From the NCBI GenBank assembly GCA_002786715.1, contig PCTW01000061.1:62001-126000 (forward strand): a DNA stretch of 64,000 nucleotides. The letters are read 5' to 3'. The stretch is from Bdellovibrio sp. CG22_combo_CG10-13_8_21_14_all_39_27 (lineage in GTDB: Bacteria > Bdellovibrionota > Bacteriovoracia > Bacteriovoracales > Bacteriovoracaceae). The notes under the pieces are model-generated. The model did not search any database. It was not told the origin of the DNA and was given only the letters and a program-made list of their open reading frames with translations. Positions 1 through 7,101 of this stretch are shown here, in pieces. The position numbers and the translations under genes were made by a program. How positions within the stretch are numbered: the stretch's first letter is position 1; the number at the start of each line of letters is the position of its first letter.

Positions 1-63
1 AGGCTTTATCCTCGTCAATCAGATACCCTTTTTATTCGTTAAAGGTTCATGTTAGGATAGGGC

Positions 64-561
64 ATGCTTGGATATATCGAAAAAATTTTGATCGTTGATG
101 ACAACAAAGATGTTCGGGAAACTCTCTTTGCTCAGTTTGAACTTGATGAAGAGGTAGAATGTTTTATCGCCTCTGATGGTGTAGAGGCTTTGAAAGTACT
201 TGAAGAGTTTGAAGTTCATATGGTTATTACTGATTTGAATATGCCCAACTTAAATGGACTCGATTTTTGCAAAGAGATACGGGCCCGAAATCAAGAAGTC
301 GGTTTAGTCGTCATATGTGGCGACATTAAAACTAGAGACTGTCTTGAACTTTTGAAGCTTGGCATTTCAAATATCTATTTAAAGCCAATGAACTTAGAAG
401 AAGTTTACGTCGAAATCAAGGCCATGCTTGAAAAACGAATTGTTGCAGAAATGGAAAATGTGTTTTTGGAAAAACTTTTTCAAGAACAGGCCGAAATTGA
501 AAACTATTCTGAACTTAGCATAAGTGATAAGGCCAAGATTTTAATTGATTATATTGAATAA
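64..561 (+). CDS. Stand-alone response regulator receiver protein
   Basis: Single CheY-like receiver domain (about residues 6-122) followed by about 40 mostly helical residues with no output domain. The acidic pair is D12/D13, the phosphoacceptor is D57 in the TDLNMP segment, and the conserved Lys is K107 before Pro. The switch position that is normally Thr/Ser is Cys85. The C-terminal tail (about 123-165) is charged and resembles no DNA-binding domain. It probably relays phosphate by protein contact; the partner is unknown. The ATG is preceded by a purine-rich stretch (AGGATAGGG). It is not adjacent to a kinase gene; the large chemosensory operon lies 27 kb away. Family call is firm, role is open. 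Confidence 0.9.
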   Translation: MLGYIEKILIVDDNKDVRETLFAQFELDEEVECFIASDGVEALKVLEEFEVHMVITDLNMPNLNGLDFCKEIRARNQEVGLVVICGDIKTRDCLELLKLGISNIYLKPMNLEEVYVEIKAMLEKRIVAEMENVFLEKLFQEQAEIENYSELSISDKAKILIDYIE

Positions 562-575
562 AGATAGAATTGAAA

Positions 576-1073
576 CTATAGATGATCTGGGGGACGTTTA
601 GCGTACAAAAACTTCCAACCGAGGCGCCATTTTATAGGTGATACAAAAGGTCGCTTCGCGATGCCTTTGTTATCCAATGTTTGCCAGTGATTAACAGCAA
701 TTCCAACATGGCAATCACCACCGCCCTTGCATTCATCATCAGAAAAGCGTCTTTTCCAGAAAACGACATCCCCAGGTTCAATGCTATCTTTGGCAACAGT
801 TTGCCAATTCTTTGTGAAAAATTGAATATCACGAACAAGATAGACTGGTTTTTGGAATTGAGGAATATCGGCTTGCTTCAAAATAATTTGGGCGACTCTG
901 GCACAAGCGAGTTTTGCGTCCTTAGTAATCGGAGCTCTAAAGATGTCACCATATAAGGTGTATTTTTCTAAATTTTCTTTATACTCGTCAGCTGCTTGCG
1001 CTACTCGATCGCGAATGCTCAATTGAGCGAAAGAAATTGTGGGCAATAAAAAGACAAATAATAGAAATCTCAT
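576..1073 (-). CDS. Secreted NlpC/P60-like (CHAP-type) cell-wall peptidase
   Basis: A 165-residue protein with an N-terminal signal peptide (hydrophobic to about residue 15, cleavage near SFA-Q). The mature part shows the cysteine-peptidase pattern of NlpC/P60 and CHAP enzymes: Cys57 at the start of a helix (LACARV), then a PGDVVFW strand, then His122 in CHVGIAVN, with Asn128/His129 as possible third residue. Such enzymes cut peptide stems of peptidoglycan in the periplasm. The fold assignment rests on these short motifs and is moderate. There is no Shine-Dalgarno sequence; a TAAAAT hexamer ends 6 nt before the ATG, so the mRNA may be leaderless. Confidence 0.6.
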   Translation of the reverse strand: MRFLLFVFLLPTISFAQLSIRDRVAQAADEYKENLEKYTLYGDIFRAPITKDAKLACARVAQIILKQADIPQFQKPVYLVRDIQFFTKNWQTVAKDSIEPGDVVFWKRRFSDDECKGGGDCHVGIAVNHWQTLDNKGIAKRPFVSPIKWRLGWKFLYAKRPPDHL

Positions 1074-1115
1074 TTTTCTATTTTAACCAAGAATAGATAA
1101 GAGTCGAGAGTTGGT

Positions 1116-1140
1116 AAAAAAAAGGCCCTCAGAGAGGGCC
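1116..1140 (-). terminator. Rho-independent terminator of the small lipoprotein gene
   Basis: Perfect 7-bp stem (GGCCCTC / GAGGGCC, 1124-1130 and 1134-1140) with a 3-nt loop, followed on the minus strand by eight T. It lies 14 nt after the stop of the lipoprotein gene and separates it from the peptidase gene downstream. Confidence 0.9.
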
Positions 1141-1154
1141 AATAAAAGATCAAA

Positions 1155-1346
1155 TTACTCTGATTGAGATTCAGTGCTTGAACCTTCTTCATTTGCTGGC
1201 AGTTGCTCAGCCGCTTCATGAGCAGCTTCAGTAGTTTCTTGTTGAACAGAAGTTCCTTCAGTAGGAGCTGGTGCTGTCTCTTGCTTATTACAAGCAACTG
1301 CTAATAAAGTCGTAAGAGCTAAAACATTTAATAGTGATTTTAACAT
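1155..1346 (-). CDS. Small acidic lipoprotein
   Basis: 63 residues from the ATG at 1346, which has a GGAGG ribosome-binding site 5 nt upstream; an ATG 12 nt earlier lies in front of that site and is rejected. The N-terminus is a lipoprotein signal peptide with lipobox LAVAC, so Cys19 would be lipidated. The mature part is only about 45 residues, rich in Glu, Thr, Ala, Pro and Gln and probably disordered. No family is recognised. It has its own terminator and appears to be a single-gene unit, a pattern common for abundant small envelope lipoproteins. Confidence 0.7.
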   Translation of the reverse strand: MLKSLLNVLALTTLLAVACNKQETAPAPTEGTSVQQETTEAAHEAAEQLPANEEGSSTESQSE

Positions 1347-1433
1347 AATAACCTCCAATGTAATTTGAGTTAGTTATATCAATTTAATCAGGTTTTGACT
1401 ACGAGATTTTGAGTATTTATGTACTGGAATCAA

Positions 1434-2303
1434 CTAGCTTTTCATCCACTCTATGCAATTTTGCATTTCGACAATCATTTTTTGAGGAGGTGCATAAAAA
1501 GGAGCCCCGTGACCTGGAAGAATTTGAGAAAAAGAGTAGTTTTGCAATTTCTCCATCGAATTAATTTGAACAGTGAAGTCATACCAGCAGGCATTTTTGA
1601 ATGCGATCAATTGCTTATTCTTATTTGAATAAGCTAGATGATCGCCAGTGAATAAGAAATGATCTTTGTATAGTAAAGTGGTGTGCCCTTTGGTGTGGCC
1701 GGGAACTGGAATGATGATGGCATCTTCATAGAGCTTAAAATTGTCTTGTCCTTTTAAAATAATCTCATAATTTTTAGTTTTAGAATTTGTGTCATCAAGA
1801 TGAATAATTCTCTCTGACTTAAAATGCTCATAATACTTATCGGTGTCGGCGATATCATCTTTGTGTGTTAAATATTGATAACGAATACCACCTAACTTTT
1901 CAAAAGCCTTAACCAAGTGAGGAAAAAAGCGAGGTGAATCAATGAGAATATTTCCACGGGGGTCTTGGATAAAATAAGAAGCAGCTCCATAAGAGCTTTC
2001 CGCATGGAAGCCACAGTGAAAAACATTTTGCTCAATCAGATGAGGAAAAGAGTTTAAAATCTCCTGAGACCAATCGGGGCGTTTCTCGACGCCAATTGAA
2101 CTGGTAGGGCAAGAGAGCAGAGCTTGGTAGCTTCTTTTCTGATCTTCATCACTTTCAGGTTGATGGTAAACAGTGGACTGATCAGTATTTTCTCTAAAGG
2201 TTTGAGGCGCCATCCAATAACAAGTTCCACAATCGATACATGTCGTATCAACAAAGAATTGGCCACTTACGTTTTGAGGATGTTTAAGTTTGGCTTGGGC
2301 CAT
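1434..2303 (-). CDS. Ferredoxin-domain metallo-beta-lactamase-fold hydrolase
   Basis: Two domains. Residues about 10-75 are a small ferredoxin-like module with CIDCGTC and a further Cys in LLSCP, suited to one Fe-S cluster. The remainder is a metallo-beta-lactamase fold with PVPGHTKGH, FTGDH and LPGHG metal-binding strands. The usual HxHxDH loop is replaced by THKDDIAD, a variant I recall from other ferredoxin-MBL proteins, so it need not mean loss of activity. Substrate is unknown; the fused cluster suggests a redox role. It starts 3 nt after the stop of the glycine-zipper lipoprotein gene, so the two are probably co-transcribed. Confidence 0.75.
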   Translation of the reverse strand: MAQAKLKHPQNVSGQFFVDTTCIDCGTCYWMAPQTFRENTDQSTVYHQPESDEDQKRSYQALLSCPTSSIGVEKRPDWSQEILNSFPHLIEQNVFHCGFHAESSYGAASYFIQDPRGNILIDSPRFFPHLVKAFEKLGGIRYQYLTHKDDIADTDKYYEHFKSERIIHLDDTNSKTKNYEIILKGQDNFKLYEDAIIIPVPGHTKGHTTLLYKDHFLFTGDHLAYSNKNKQLIAFKNACWYDFTVQINSMEKLQNYSFSQILPGHGAPFYAPPQKMIVEMQNCIEWMKS

Positions 2304-2306
2304 AGA

Positions 2307-2696
2307 TCAATCCCATCCGATAACCTGATAACCTTGATCTTGTAAACATTTGGTGGTGAAATTTTGTTTTAGTCTATCTGGAGTAATAGCGCCAGCGGTT
2401 GCCCCTGCAGCCGTACCAATGGCACCTCCTCGCACGACACTTTTTATAAAGTCTCCAGTAAAGAGTCCAGTGACAGCTCCAATTACTCCACCCATCGCAG
2501 CTCCTGATCCTGCACTTTTTAAAATTTGCTTACCTTTAGAACTTTTCAAAAATTTATCGGCTTTCTTTTCACAAATTTGCACATCGGTCTTAGCACTTTC
2601 CTCTCCAACGTTTTGATATTTGTCATTAGGGTAAAGAACCGGATGACTAGCACAGCTGAATAAAAAAAGAGGGAGGAGAATGATTATTTTTTTCAT
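2307..2696 (-). CDS. Glycine-zipper outer-membrane lipoprotein
   Basis: 129 residues. Lipoprotein signal peptide with lipobox FLFSC (Cys15). The central region (about 60-105) is a glycine zipper with repeated GxxxG-type spacing and small residues, typical of Omp16/SlyB-like outer-membrane lipoproteins whose zipper inserts in the membrane. A Cys (ICEKK) and a second Cys near the C-terminus (TKCLQDQGY) could form a disulfide. No clear Shine-Dalgarno sequence precedes the ATG. First gene of a two-gene unit with the ferredoxin-MBL hydrolase. Confidence 0.75.
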   Translation of the reverse strand: MKKIIILLPLFLFSCASHPVLYPNDKYQNVGEESAKTDVQICEKKADKFLKSSKGKQILKSAGSGAAMGGVIGAVTGLFTGDFIKSVVRGGAIGTAAGATAGAITPDRLKQNFTTKCLQDQGYQVIGWD

Positions 2697-2728
2697 AACG
2701 TTAGTTTAGCGAAGTTTATTTCTGAGGG

Positions 2729-3376
2729 CTAGTGGCGATAAAGAAGATCAGTAAAAGGCGAAGATTTTTCATCATAAAAATGTTTACTCTCAAGTATTCT
2801 GCTGGAAATGATCGTAAAATGAGGCTTCAAAATCTTTTGATAAAATGTCCGGCTGCGATGAAGGGCATAAGTATCTTTAAATTCAAGTTCTCCGACTTGG
2901 CGTTCAAGCTCGACATCTGTTGGAACAGTTAGATAGAGATATTTAACCGAGCGAGAAAGAATGGGAATAATCGTGACCAGGTCTTTATTGCTAATATATT
3001 GAAAAACCGATGTACAGACACCTAAGTCAAAAACTTGTGATTTTTTGTTTCTGGATTGACACCAATCTTGAAGACCTTGCTCTTTTAATGCAAGTTGAGG
3101 ATGTTTGAAGCGAGCAAGTTTCTTTGTGGCTTTGGCAAAGGCATGAGGTGAAGGTTCAAGAGCTTCAACTGTAATCGGTCCAAAGGCTTTGATAACTTCA
3201 CTTAGAAGATAAGCATAGCCGCAACCAAAATCGATAACTGAATCGACATCAACTCCTTCAAGGTTAAAATAAGCTTTTAGATAACGAGCATGGTCAAGAG
3301 CATTGCCAATGCCGTCCATCGTTTGGGGCTCACTATAATTTTGCTGCCAGTAGCTTTTGTCGAATGGTTTATTCAT
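2729..3376 (-). CDS. Class I SAM-dependent methyltransferase
   Basis: 215 residues with a Rossmann methyltransferase core: motif I DFGCGYAYL (about residues 64-72), an acidic residue at the end of strand 2 (EALEPSP) and a post-motif region DLGVCTSVFQYI. Substrate cannot be told from sequence. No Shine-Dalgarno sequence precedes the ATG; instead a -35 like AAGACA and a -10 TACACT with 17-nt spacing place transcription start at or next to the ATG (leaderless candidate). Divergent from the ArsC-family gene. Confidence 0.8.
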   Translation of the reverse strand: MNKPFDKSYWQQNYSEPQTMDGIGNALDHARYLKAYFNLEGVDVDSVIDFGCGYAYLLSEVIKAFGPITVEALEPSPHAFAKATKKLARFKHPQLALKEQGLQDWCQSRNKKSQVFDLGVCTSVFQYISNKDLVTIIPILSRSVKYLYLTVPTDVELERQVGELEFKDTYALHRSRTFYQKILKPHFTIISSRILESKHFYDEKSSPFTDLLYRH

Positions 3377-3417
3377 GTGCTAAAAGTGTAATCAACTGAA
3401 CAAGAAATGTCTTGAAC

Positions 3418-3432
3418 TTTAGGAGTCCTAAA
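3418..3432. repeat. 15-bp palindrome covering a ribosome-binding site
   Basis: TTTAGGA-G-TCCTAAA, perfect 7-bp arms. It contains the AGGAG ribosome-binding site and the first base of the ATG of the ArsC-family gene. It could be an operator or simply chance. Confidence 0.4.
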
Positions 3433-3770
3433 TGTTTACCATGTATGCCATCCCAAATTGCGACACAGTAAAGAAGGCCCGCACCTATTTAGAAAAGAAG
3501 AAAAAAGATTATGAGTTCGTTGATTTTAAAAAGTGTCAGCCAACGGTAGAAGATATAAAGCGTTGGGCGGCTGCTTTTGGAGAACTTCCTGTTAATAAAA
3601 AAGGACTTACATATAAAAAATATAAGGAAGAATACGAAGCTTTATCAGAAGCCAAGAAAATCAAATTCATTCAAGAACATGCATCTATGATCAAAAGACC
3701 GATTCTTGAAAAAAAAGGAAAGGTTTTAGCTTTTGGATTTGAAGAGGAAGCTTACTCTAAGATAAAATGA
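3432..3770 (+). CDS. ArsC/Spx-family thioredoxin-fold protein (YffB-like)
   Basis: 112 residues matching the ArsC family fold throughout: Cys10 in PNCDTVKKA, a basic helix, and the C-terminal IKRPIL motif that precedes the last strands. The single active-site Cys without a CxxC points to the YffB/ArsC-like branch and not to Spx. Members may be glutathione-dependent reductases; the substrate is not known and genuine arsenate reductase activity should not be assumed. The start has a good AGGAG site 6 nt upstream. Its last 19 nt overlap the end of the convergent rhomboid gene. Confidence 0.8.
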   Translation: MFTMYAIPNCDTVKKARTYLEKKKKDYEFVDFKKCQPTVEDIKRWAAAFGELPVNKKGLTYKKYKEEYEALSEAKKIKFIQEHASMIKRPILEKKGKVLAFGFEEEAYSKIK

Positions 3771-4432
3771 GCGGAGGCAGACTCTTGGAAGTCTTCAGGC
3801 TCATAAATTATTTCCCACTGATCATAAGATCGAAGCTTTTTGTGGTTAAGCGCATATGTCATTAAGCCAAAGAGAAGCCCCAACACATTGCCAACTCCAT
3901 GGGCGAGATAACTTACCTGAGGATTAAATTCACTCGGAATAAGTAGTACAATATAAATCATACTGGCTTTCATGATTCTGCGAATCCATGTCTCTCGTCT
4001 TTCAATCATAAAATACATGGCCAGCCAATAACCCCACATGAAAAAAACAATACCAGAAATGCCTAATAATTTTACCTCATGATGATAATCAGAAATCACA
4101 ATGATATTGGTAAGAACTCCCCCTGTGATCGCACTAAACCAAGTTCTCCAAGCTCCATAATACTTTGTTAAAAAAAAGGAGAGGGGAGCTAACATAAAAA
4201 GATTAGAGAGGAGATGCTCAATATTGGCGTGGGCAAAGAGTGAGGAGAGTCCTCTCCAGTACTGATGATCGGAAAAAAAGCTTTGATGAGAAATAGACCA
4301 ATCAAGCCTTAAAGACATTCCAGTTCCTAGAACGGCAAGCAGTATCCATATCGCTGCGTGAACAGAAGCCCATTGGACTTTGTTCTGAAAGGGAAGTGCG
4401 TTTAAATAAGTTTTTGTCAGCTCTAATCGCAT
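3752..4432 (-). CDS. Rhomboid-family intramembrane serine protease
   Basis: 226 residues with about six membrane segments. The catalytic features of rhomboids are visible: HxxxN-type motif HLLSN (H73-N77) in TM2, GISG with nucleophile S126, and catalytic H178 in AHGVGN in the last segment. The active site looks complete, so this is likely an active intramembrane protease and not an iRhom-like protein. Substrates are unknown. Convergent overlap of 19 nt with the ArsC-family gene; divergent from arfB. Confidence 0.85.
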   Translation of the reverse strand: MRLELTKTYLNALPFQNKVQWASVHAAIWILLAVLGTGMSLRLDWSISHQSFFSDHQYWRGLSSLFAHANIEHLLSNLFMLAPLSFFLTKYYGAWRTWFSAITGGVLTNIIVISDYHHEVKLLGISGIVFFMWGYWLAMYFMIERRETWIRRIMKASMIYIVLLIPSEFNPQVSYLAHGVGNVLGLLFGLMTYALNHKKLRSYDQWEIIYEPEDFQESASAHFILE

Positions 4433-4471
4433 CGAATATCAATTTGGGAGCGTTTAAGTTTTCGTCAAGTG

Positions 4472-4480
4472 TGTTATAAT
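4472..4480 (+). promoter_or_regulatory. Extended -10 promoter for arfB
   Basis: TG-T-TATAAT, a perfect extended -10 element without a convincing -35. Transcription would start about 6-7 nt downstream, at the ATG of the small leader ORF. Confidence 0.55.
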
Positions 4481-4486
4481 GTGAAC

Positions 4487-4513
4487 ATGTATTATTTCAG
4501 GAACTTGAAATGA
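4487..4513 (+). CDS. Eight-codon leader ORF overlapping arfB
   Basis: ATG followed by seven sense codons (peptide MYYFRNLK) and TGA. The stop overlaps the arfB start as ATGA (4510-4513). The ATG lies 6 nt after a TATAAT, so it would be at the very 5' end of the message and translated as a leaderless ORF. arfB also has its own AGGA site (4499-4502), so the leader may modulate rather than enable arfB translation. No codon-level conservation can be judged from one sequence. Confidence 0.3.
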   Translation: MYYFRNLK

Positions 4514-4902
4514 AAATAGACGAAAGTGAATATACATTTCATGTCTCAAGAAGCTCTGGAGCTGGCGGACAAAATGTTAATAAAGTGAATAGCAAAGTCA
4601 CTCTTCGTTGGCATCTGGAGTCTTCGCAGATTCCTGGACCTGTTAAAAGAAGATTCATTGAAAAATTCGGAAATAAAATTAATGATATAGGTGAAGTGGT
4701 GATCACATCTCAAGAAGAGAGAACACAAAAGGCAAATCAAGCCTCTTGTGTAAAAAAATTAGAAGAGATGGTGAAGTCTGTTGCAAAACCACCAAAGAGC
4801 AGAATTAAAACCAAACCAGGGCGTGGGGCGATCGAAGATCGAATAAAGCAAAAGAAAAGACAAGGTGAAAAAAAGCGTATCAGACAAATGAAAGATTACT
4901 AA
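4510..4902 (+). CDS. arfB: Alternative ribosome-rescue factor ArfB (YaeJ) peptidyl-tRNA hydrolase
   Basis: 130 residues. The release-factor catalytic domain is present with the GGQ motif at residues 19-21 in SRSSGAGGQNVNK. There is no codon-recognition domain, and the C-terminus is a Lys/Arg-rich tail (about 95-130), which in ArfB enters the empty mRNA channel of stalled ribosomes. It therefore should release peptides from ribosomes stalled on mRNAs lacking a stop codon. It is followed 10 nt downstream by the CoA-binding protein gene and then GIY-YIG, forming a small operon. A short leader ORF overlaps its start. Confidence 0.9.
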   Translation: MKIDESEYTFHVSRSSGAGGQNVNKVNSKVTLRWHLESSQIPGPVKRRFIEKFGNKINDIGEVVITSQEERTQKANQASCVKKLEEMVKSVAKPPKSRIKTKPGRGAIEDRIKQKKRQGEKKRIRQMKDY

Positions 4903-4912
4903 GGAATAAAAG

Positions 4913-5275
4913 ATGAAAGAACGAGTGGCCATTTTAGGGGCGTCAGATAATCCAGAAAGATATAGCTACAAAGCGATGGAAATGCTTGAAGAGAATGGAC
5001 ATGAAGCGATACTCGTTTCTCCACGCTATCAAGAAATTGAAGGCAAGCCTGTCCATGCTGACTTAACTTCATTAAAAGGTATAGATACCCTTACTCTTTA
5101 CGTGAATGCCGAGATTTCAAGCAAAATGAAAGATCAAATTTTAAATTTAAAGCCGAAGAGAGTGATTTTTAATCCGGGAACAGAGAATCCTAGTCTTGAG
5201 AAGTTATTAACTGATTCGGGGATTGCCTTTGAAGAAGCGTGCACATTAGTGCTTTTAAGGACAAATCAATTTTGA
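4913..5275 (+). CDS. CoA-binding domain protein (YccU-like)
   Basis: 120-residue Rossmann-like CoA-binding domain (CoA_binding_2): N-terminal VAILGASDNPERYSY nucleotide-binding loop, central YVNAE, and IFNPGTENP near the end, all typical for the YccU family. The ligand is predicted to be CoA or a related nucleotide; no reaction is known. A GGAAT purine run precedes the ATG. Its TGA stop overlaps the TTG start of the GIY-YIG gene. Confidence 0.85.
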   Translation: MKERVAILGASDNPERYSYKAMEMLEENGHEAILVSPRYQEIEGKPVHADLTSLKGIDTLTLYVNAEISSKMKDQILNLKPKRVIFNPGTENPSLEKLLTDSGIAFEEACTLVLLRTNQF

Positions 5276-5520
5276 GTTGGTTTGTCTATATGATCGAAAC
5301 AAAATCGGGAAAGCTCTATACTGGAATAACTACTGATATAGATCGACGATTTAATGAACATAAAAAGTTAAAAACGAAAGGGGCCAAATTTTTTAGATCT
5401 GATCCTCCTCAAAAAATAGTTTATCAAGAAAATAGCGAAAACCGTTCTTCAGCACTCAAAAGAGAAGCGCAAATAAAAAAATTATCAAGAAAAGAAAAGC
5501 TTCAGTTAGTCGCTAAATAA
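5272..5520 (+). CDS. GIY-YIG nuclease-fold protein (YhbQ/UPF0213-like)
   Basis: 82 residues from a TTG start that overlaps the preceding stop (TTGA) with an AAGGA site 10 nt upstream; a GTG at 5239 would add 11 residues but lies inside the upstream gene. The domain shows VYMIE at the GIY position and YTGIT at the YIG position, the conserved Arg in DIDRRFNEH, and a downstream Glu in LKREAQIKKL, so the catalytic set of single-domain GIY-YIG proteins appears present. The cellular role of these small proteins is unclear. The end overlaps the convergent oxidoreductase gene by 19 nt. Confidence 0.8.
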   Translation: MSWFVYMIETKSGKLYTGITTDIDRRFNEHKKLKTKGAKFFRSDPPQKIVYQENSENRSSALKREAQIKKLSRKEKLQLVAK

Positions 5521-6143
5521 GTGTGAAATTCCATTGCTGTTTTTGGATCTCTGTTAAGTGCTATTTCTTTCATGGCCTTGGCCACTTCAAGATCAGTAAT
5601 GGGACGATACTTTTTTAAAGGGCCAGGCATTAAGGGAATAAGTAGGGGAGAGATAAATCTTCCAATGGCTTCTCCCGGTCGAGATTCTTTACGATCACCA
5701 AGCAGAAGGGAAGGCCGAACAATTGTTAGCTTGGGAAGTTTAAGAGTGATGAGCTCTCTCTCCATTTCGCCTTTAACTCTATTATAAAAGATTTTTGATT
5801 TTTCATCAGCGCCTTGAGCTGAAATGACAATGAAATGTTGGCCTCCCAAAGACTTAAATTGCTTGGCCAATAAAAGTGGAAGTTGGTAATCAACTGCGCG
5901 AAAGGCTTCTTGGGTTCCTGCTTTTTTAATTGTTGTCCCTAAACAACAAAAAAGAGTTTCAACTTGGAAGACTTCACTTGGGAGTATTTCATTATTCCAA
6001 ACGTATTCCTGAACTTTGGGGTTTGATAAATTCAACGACTTTCTTACGACATTTCGAATGGAAGATATTTGATCTTCATTTTCGAGGAAACTCAAAAGCT
6101 TAGAGCCAACTAATCCTGTACTCCCAAAGAGGCTAACGTTCAT
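5502..6143 (-). CDS. Atypical short-chain dehydrogenase-like protein (TIP30/YbjT type)
   Basis: 213 residues with an N-terminal Rossmann fold nucleotide-binding motif GSTGLVGSKLL and downstream features of atypical SDRs: FCCLGTT..KAG, VISAQGAD, and YNRVKGEME carrying a Tyr-x3-Lys pair. The arrangement matches the TIP30/HTATIP2 and YbjT group of NAD(P)-binding proteins. Substrate is unknown. The ATG overlaps the stop of the MscS gene (ATGA, 6140-6143), indicating translational coupling. Confidence 0.75.
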   Translation of the reverse strand: MNVSLFGSTGLVGSKLLSFLENEDQISSIRNVVRKSLNLSNPKVQEYVWNNEILPSEVFQVETLFCCLGTTIKKAGTQEAFRAVDYQLPLLLAKQFKSLGGQHFIVISAQGADEKSKIFYNRVKGEMERELITLKLPKLTIVRPSLLLGDRKESRPGEAIGRFISPLLIPLMPGPLKKYRPITDLEVAKAMKEIALNRDPKTAMEFHTYLATN

Positions 6144-6976
6144 GATGGCAATTTACCGTTGGTATATATCATTTCAGTTGTTGGGAAAGGAATTTTAATT
6201 CCCTCTTGGTCAAAAGCTTTCTTGGTTAGTTCATTGAGATCAAATTTAAAATCTAAAAAATCTTCTCTTTTGCACCAGACTCTAACCCAAAGATCAACTG
6301 AATAAGCGCCTAGTGCTCCTACTTTGACGAATGGTGGTGGTTCACTTTGGGCCCTTGGATCGCTCTTGATGATTGAGTGAATGATATAACGAGCTTTATC
6401 GATATCTGAGTCGTAGCTAATACCAAAGACCAATTCAATTCTTCTATTTGCTTGCGTCGTAAAGTTAACGATTGGCCCATTGATGAGTTGGCCATTTGGC
6501 AAAATCACTGTTTGATTATCAAAAGTGAGAACGATGGTATTGAGAATTTGAATTTCAGTCACTGTACCAGTGTAAGAAGATGCTTCAATGACATCACCCA
6601 CTTTGAATGGTCTAAAAAAGAGAATGAGCACGCCACCTGCAAAGTTAGAAAGTGAACCTTGAAGGGCCAAACCGATGGCCAAGCCTGCAGCTCCAAGTAA
6701 AGTAATGAATGAAGTTGTCTTTACACCGAGCATACCGGCGACAGAAATGACCAACGTAATTTTTAAAATCGTATTGGTTAGACTTCTTAAAAAGGGAGTC
6801 AGAGTTGGGTCTACTCTTTGACGAATAAGGGCCCTCTCCATTGCCTTCGTTGTGAAATTGACAATTTTCCATCCGATTAACATGAGAATTAATGCGCCTA
6901 TGATGCGCAATGAATACTCACCAACGAGATCAATTGTCTCGCGCCAATGGACGAATTCCAGTACTTTATCTTTCAT
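6140..6976 (-). CDS. Small-conductance mechanosensitive channel, MscS family
   Basis: 278 residues from the ATG at 6976, supported by an AGAGGGA site upstream; an earlier ATG at 7018 has none. Three N-terminal membrane segments lead into the pore helix rich in Gly/Ala (GLAIGLALQGSLSNFAGGVLI) and the beta domain signature FFRPFKVGD. This size and layout match E. coli MscS. It should open under membrane tension to release osmolytes. The stop overlaps the start of the SDR-like gene by 4 nt. Confidence 0.92.
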   Translation of the reverse strand: MKDKVLEFVHWRETIDLVGEYSLRIIGALILMLIGWKIVNFTTKAMERALIRQRVDPTLTPFLRSLTNTILKITLVISVAGMLGVKTTSFITLLGAAGLAIGLALQGSLSNFAGGVLILFFRPFKVGDVIEASSYTGTVTEIQILNTIVLTFDNQTVILPNGQLINGPIVNFTTQANRRIELVFGISYDSDIDKARYIIHSIIKSDPRAQSEPPPFVKVGALGAYSVDLWVRVWCKREDFLDFKFDLNELTKKAFDQEGIKIPFPTTEMIYTNGKLPS

Positions 6977-7064
6977 ATCGGTCCCTCTTTGATTCAAAAC
7001 TATGAAAATACTACCCAATTCTTTAGATATTAACTAGTTTTGCCCTTCATTTTTCTGTCTAGGC

Positions 7065-7092
7065 TTGCCCAATAGCACTTGATTTTGATACT
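7065..7092 (+). promoter_or_regulatory. Promoter of the YgiQ-family gene
   Basis: TTGCCC (7065-7070), 16-nt spacer, GATACT (7087-7092). The ATG at 7102 is only 9 nt beyond the -10, so the mRNA would have almost no leader; no Shine-Dalgarno sequence is present. Confidence 0.4.
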
Positions 7093-7101
7093 ACACGCGT
7101 C

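Noticed and set aside
681-956. Open frame opposite the NlpC/P60-like gene
   Set aside because: It lies wholly antisense to a gene with a signal peptide and catalytic motifs; its translation has no family features.
2350-2616. Frame rich in Ala and Pro on the plus strand
   Set aside because: It is the antisense shadow of the glycine-zipper codons.
3418-3432. Palindrome over the ArsC-family ribosome site as an RNA hairpin
   Set aside because: The arms leave only a one-base centre, so an RNA hairpin would lose inner pairs; listed only as a possible DNA palindrome.
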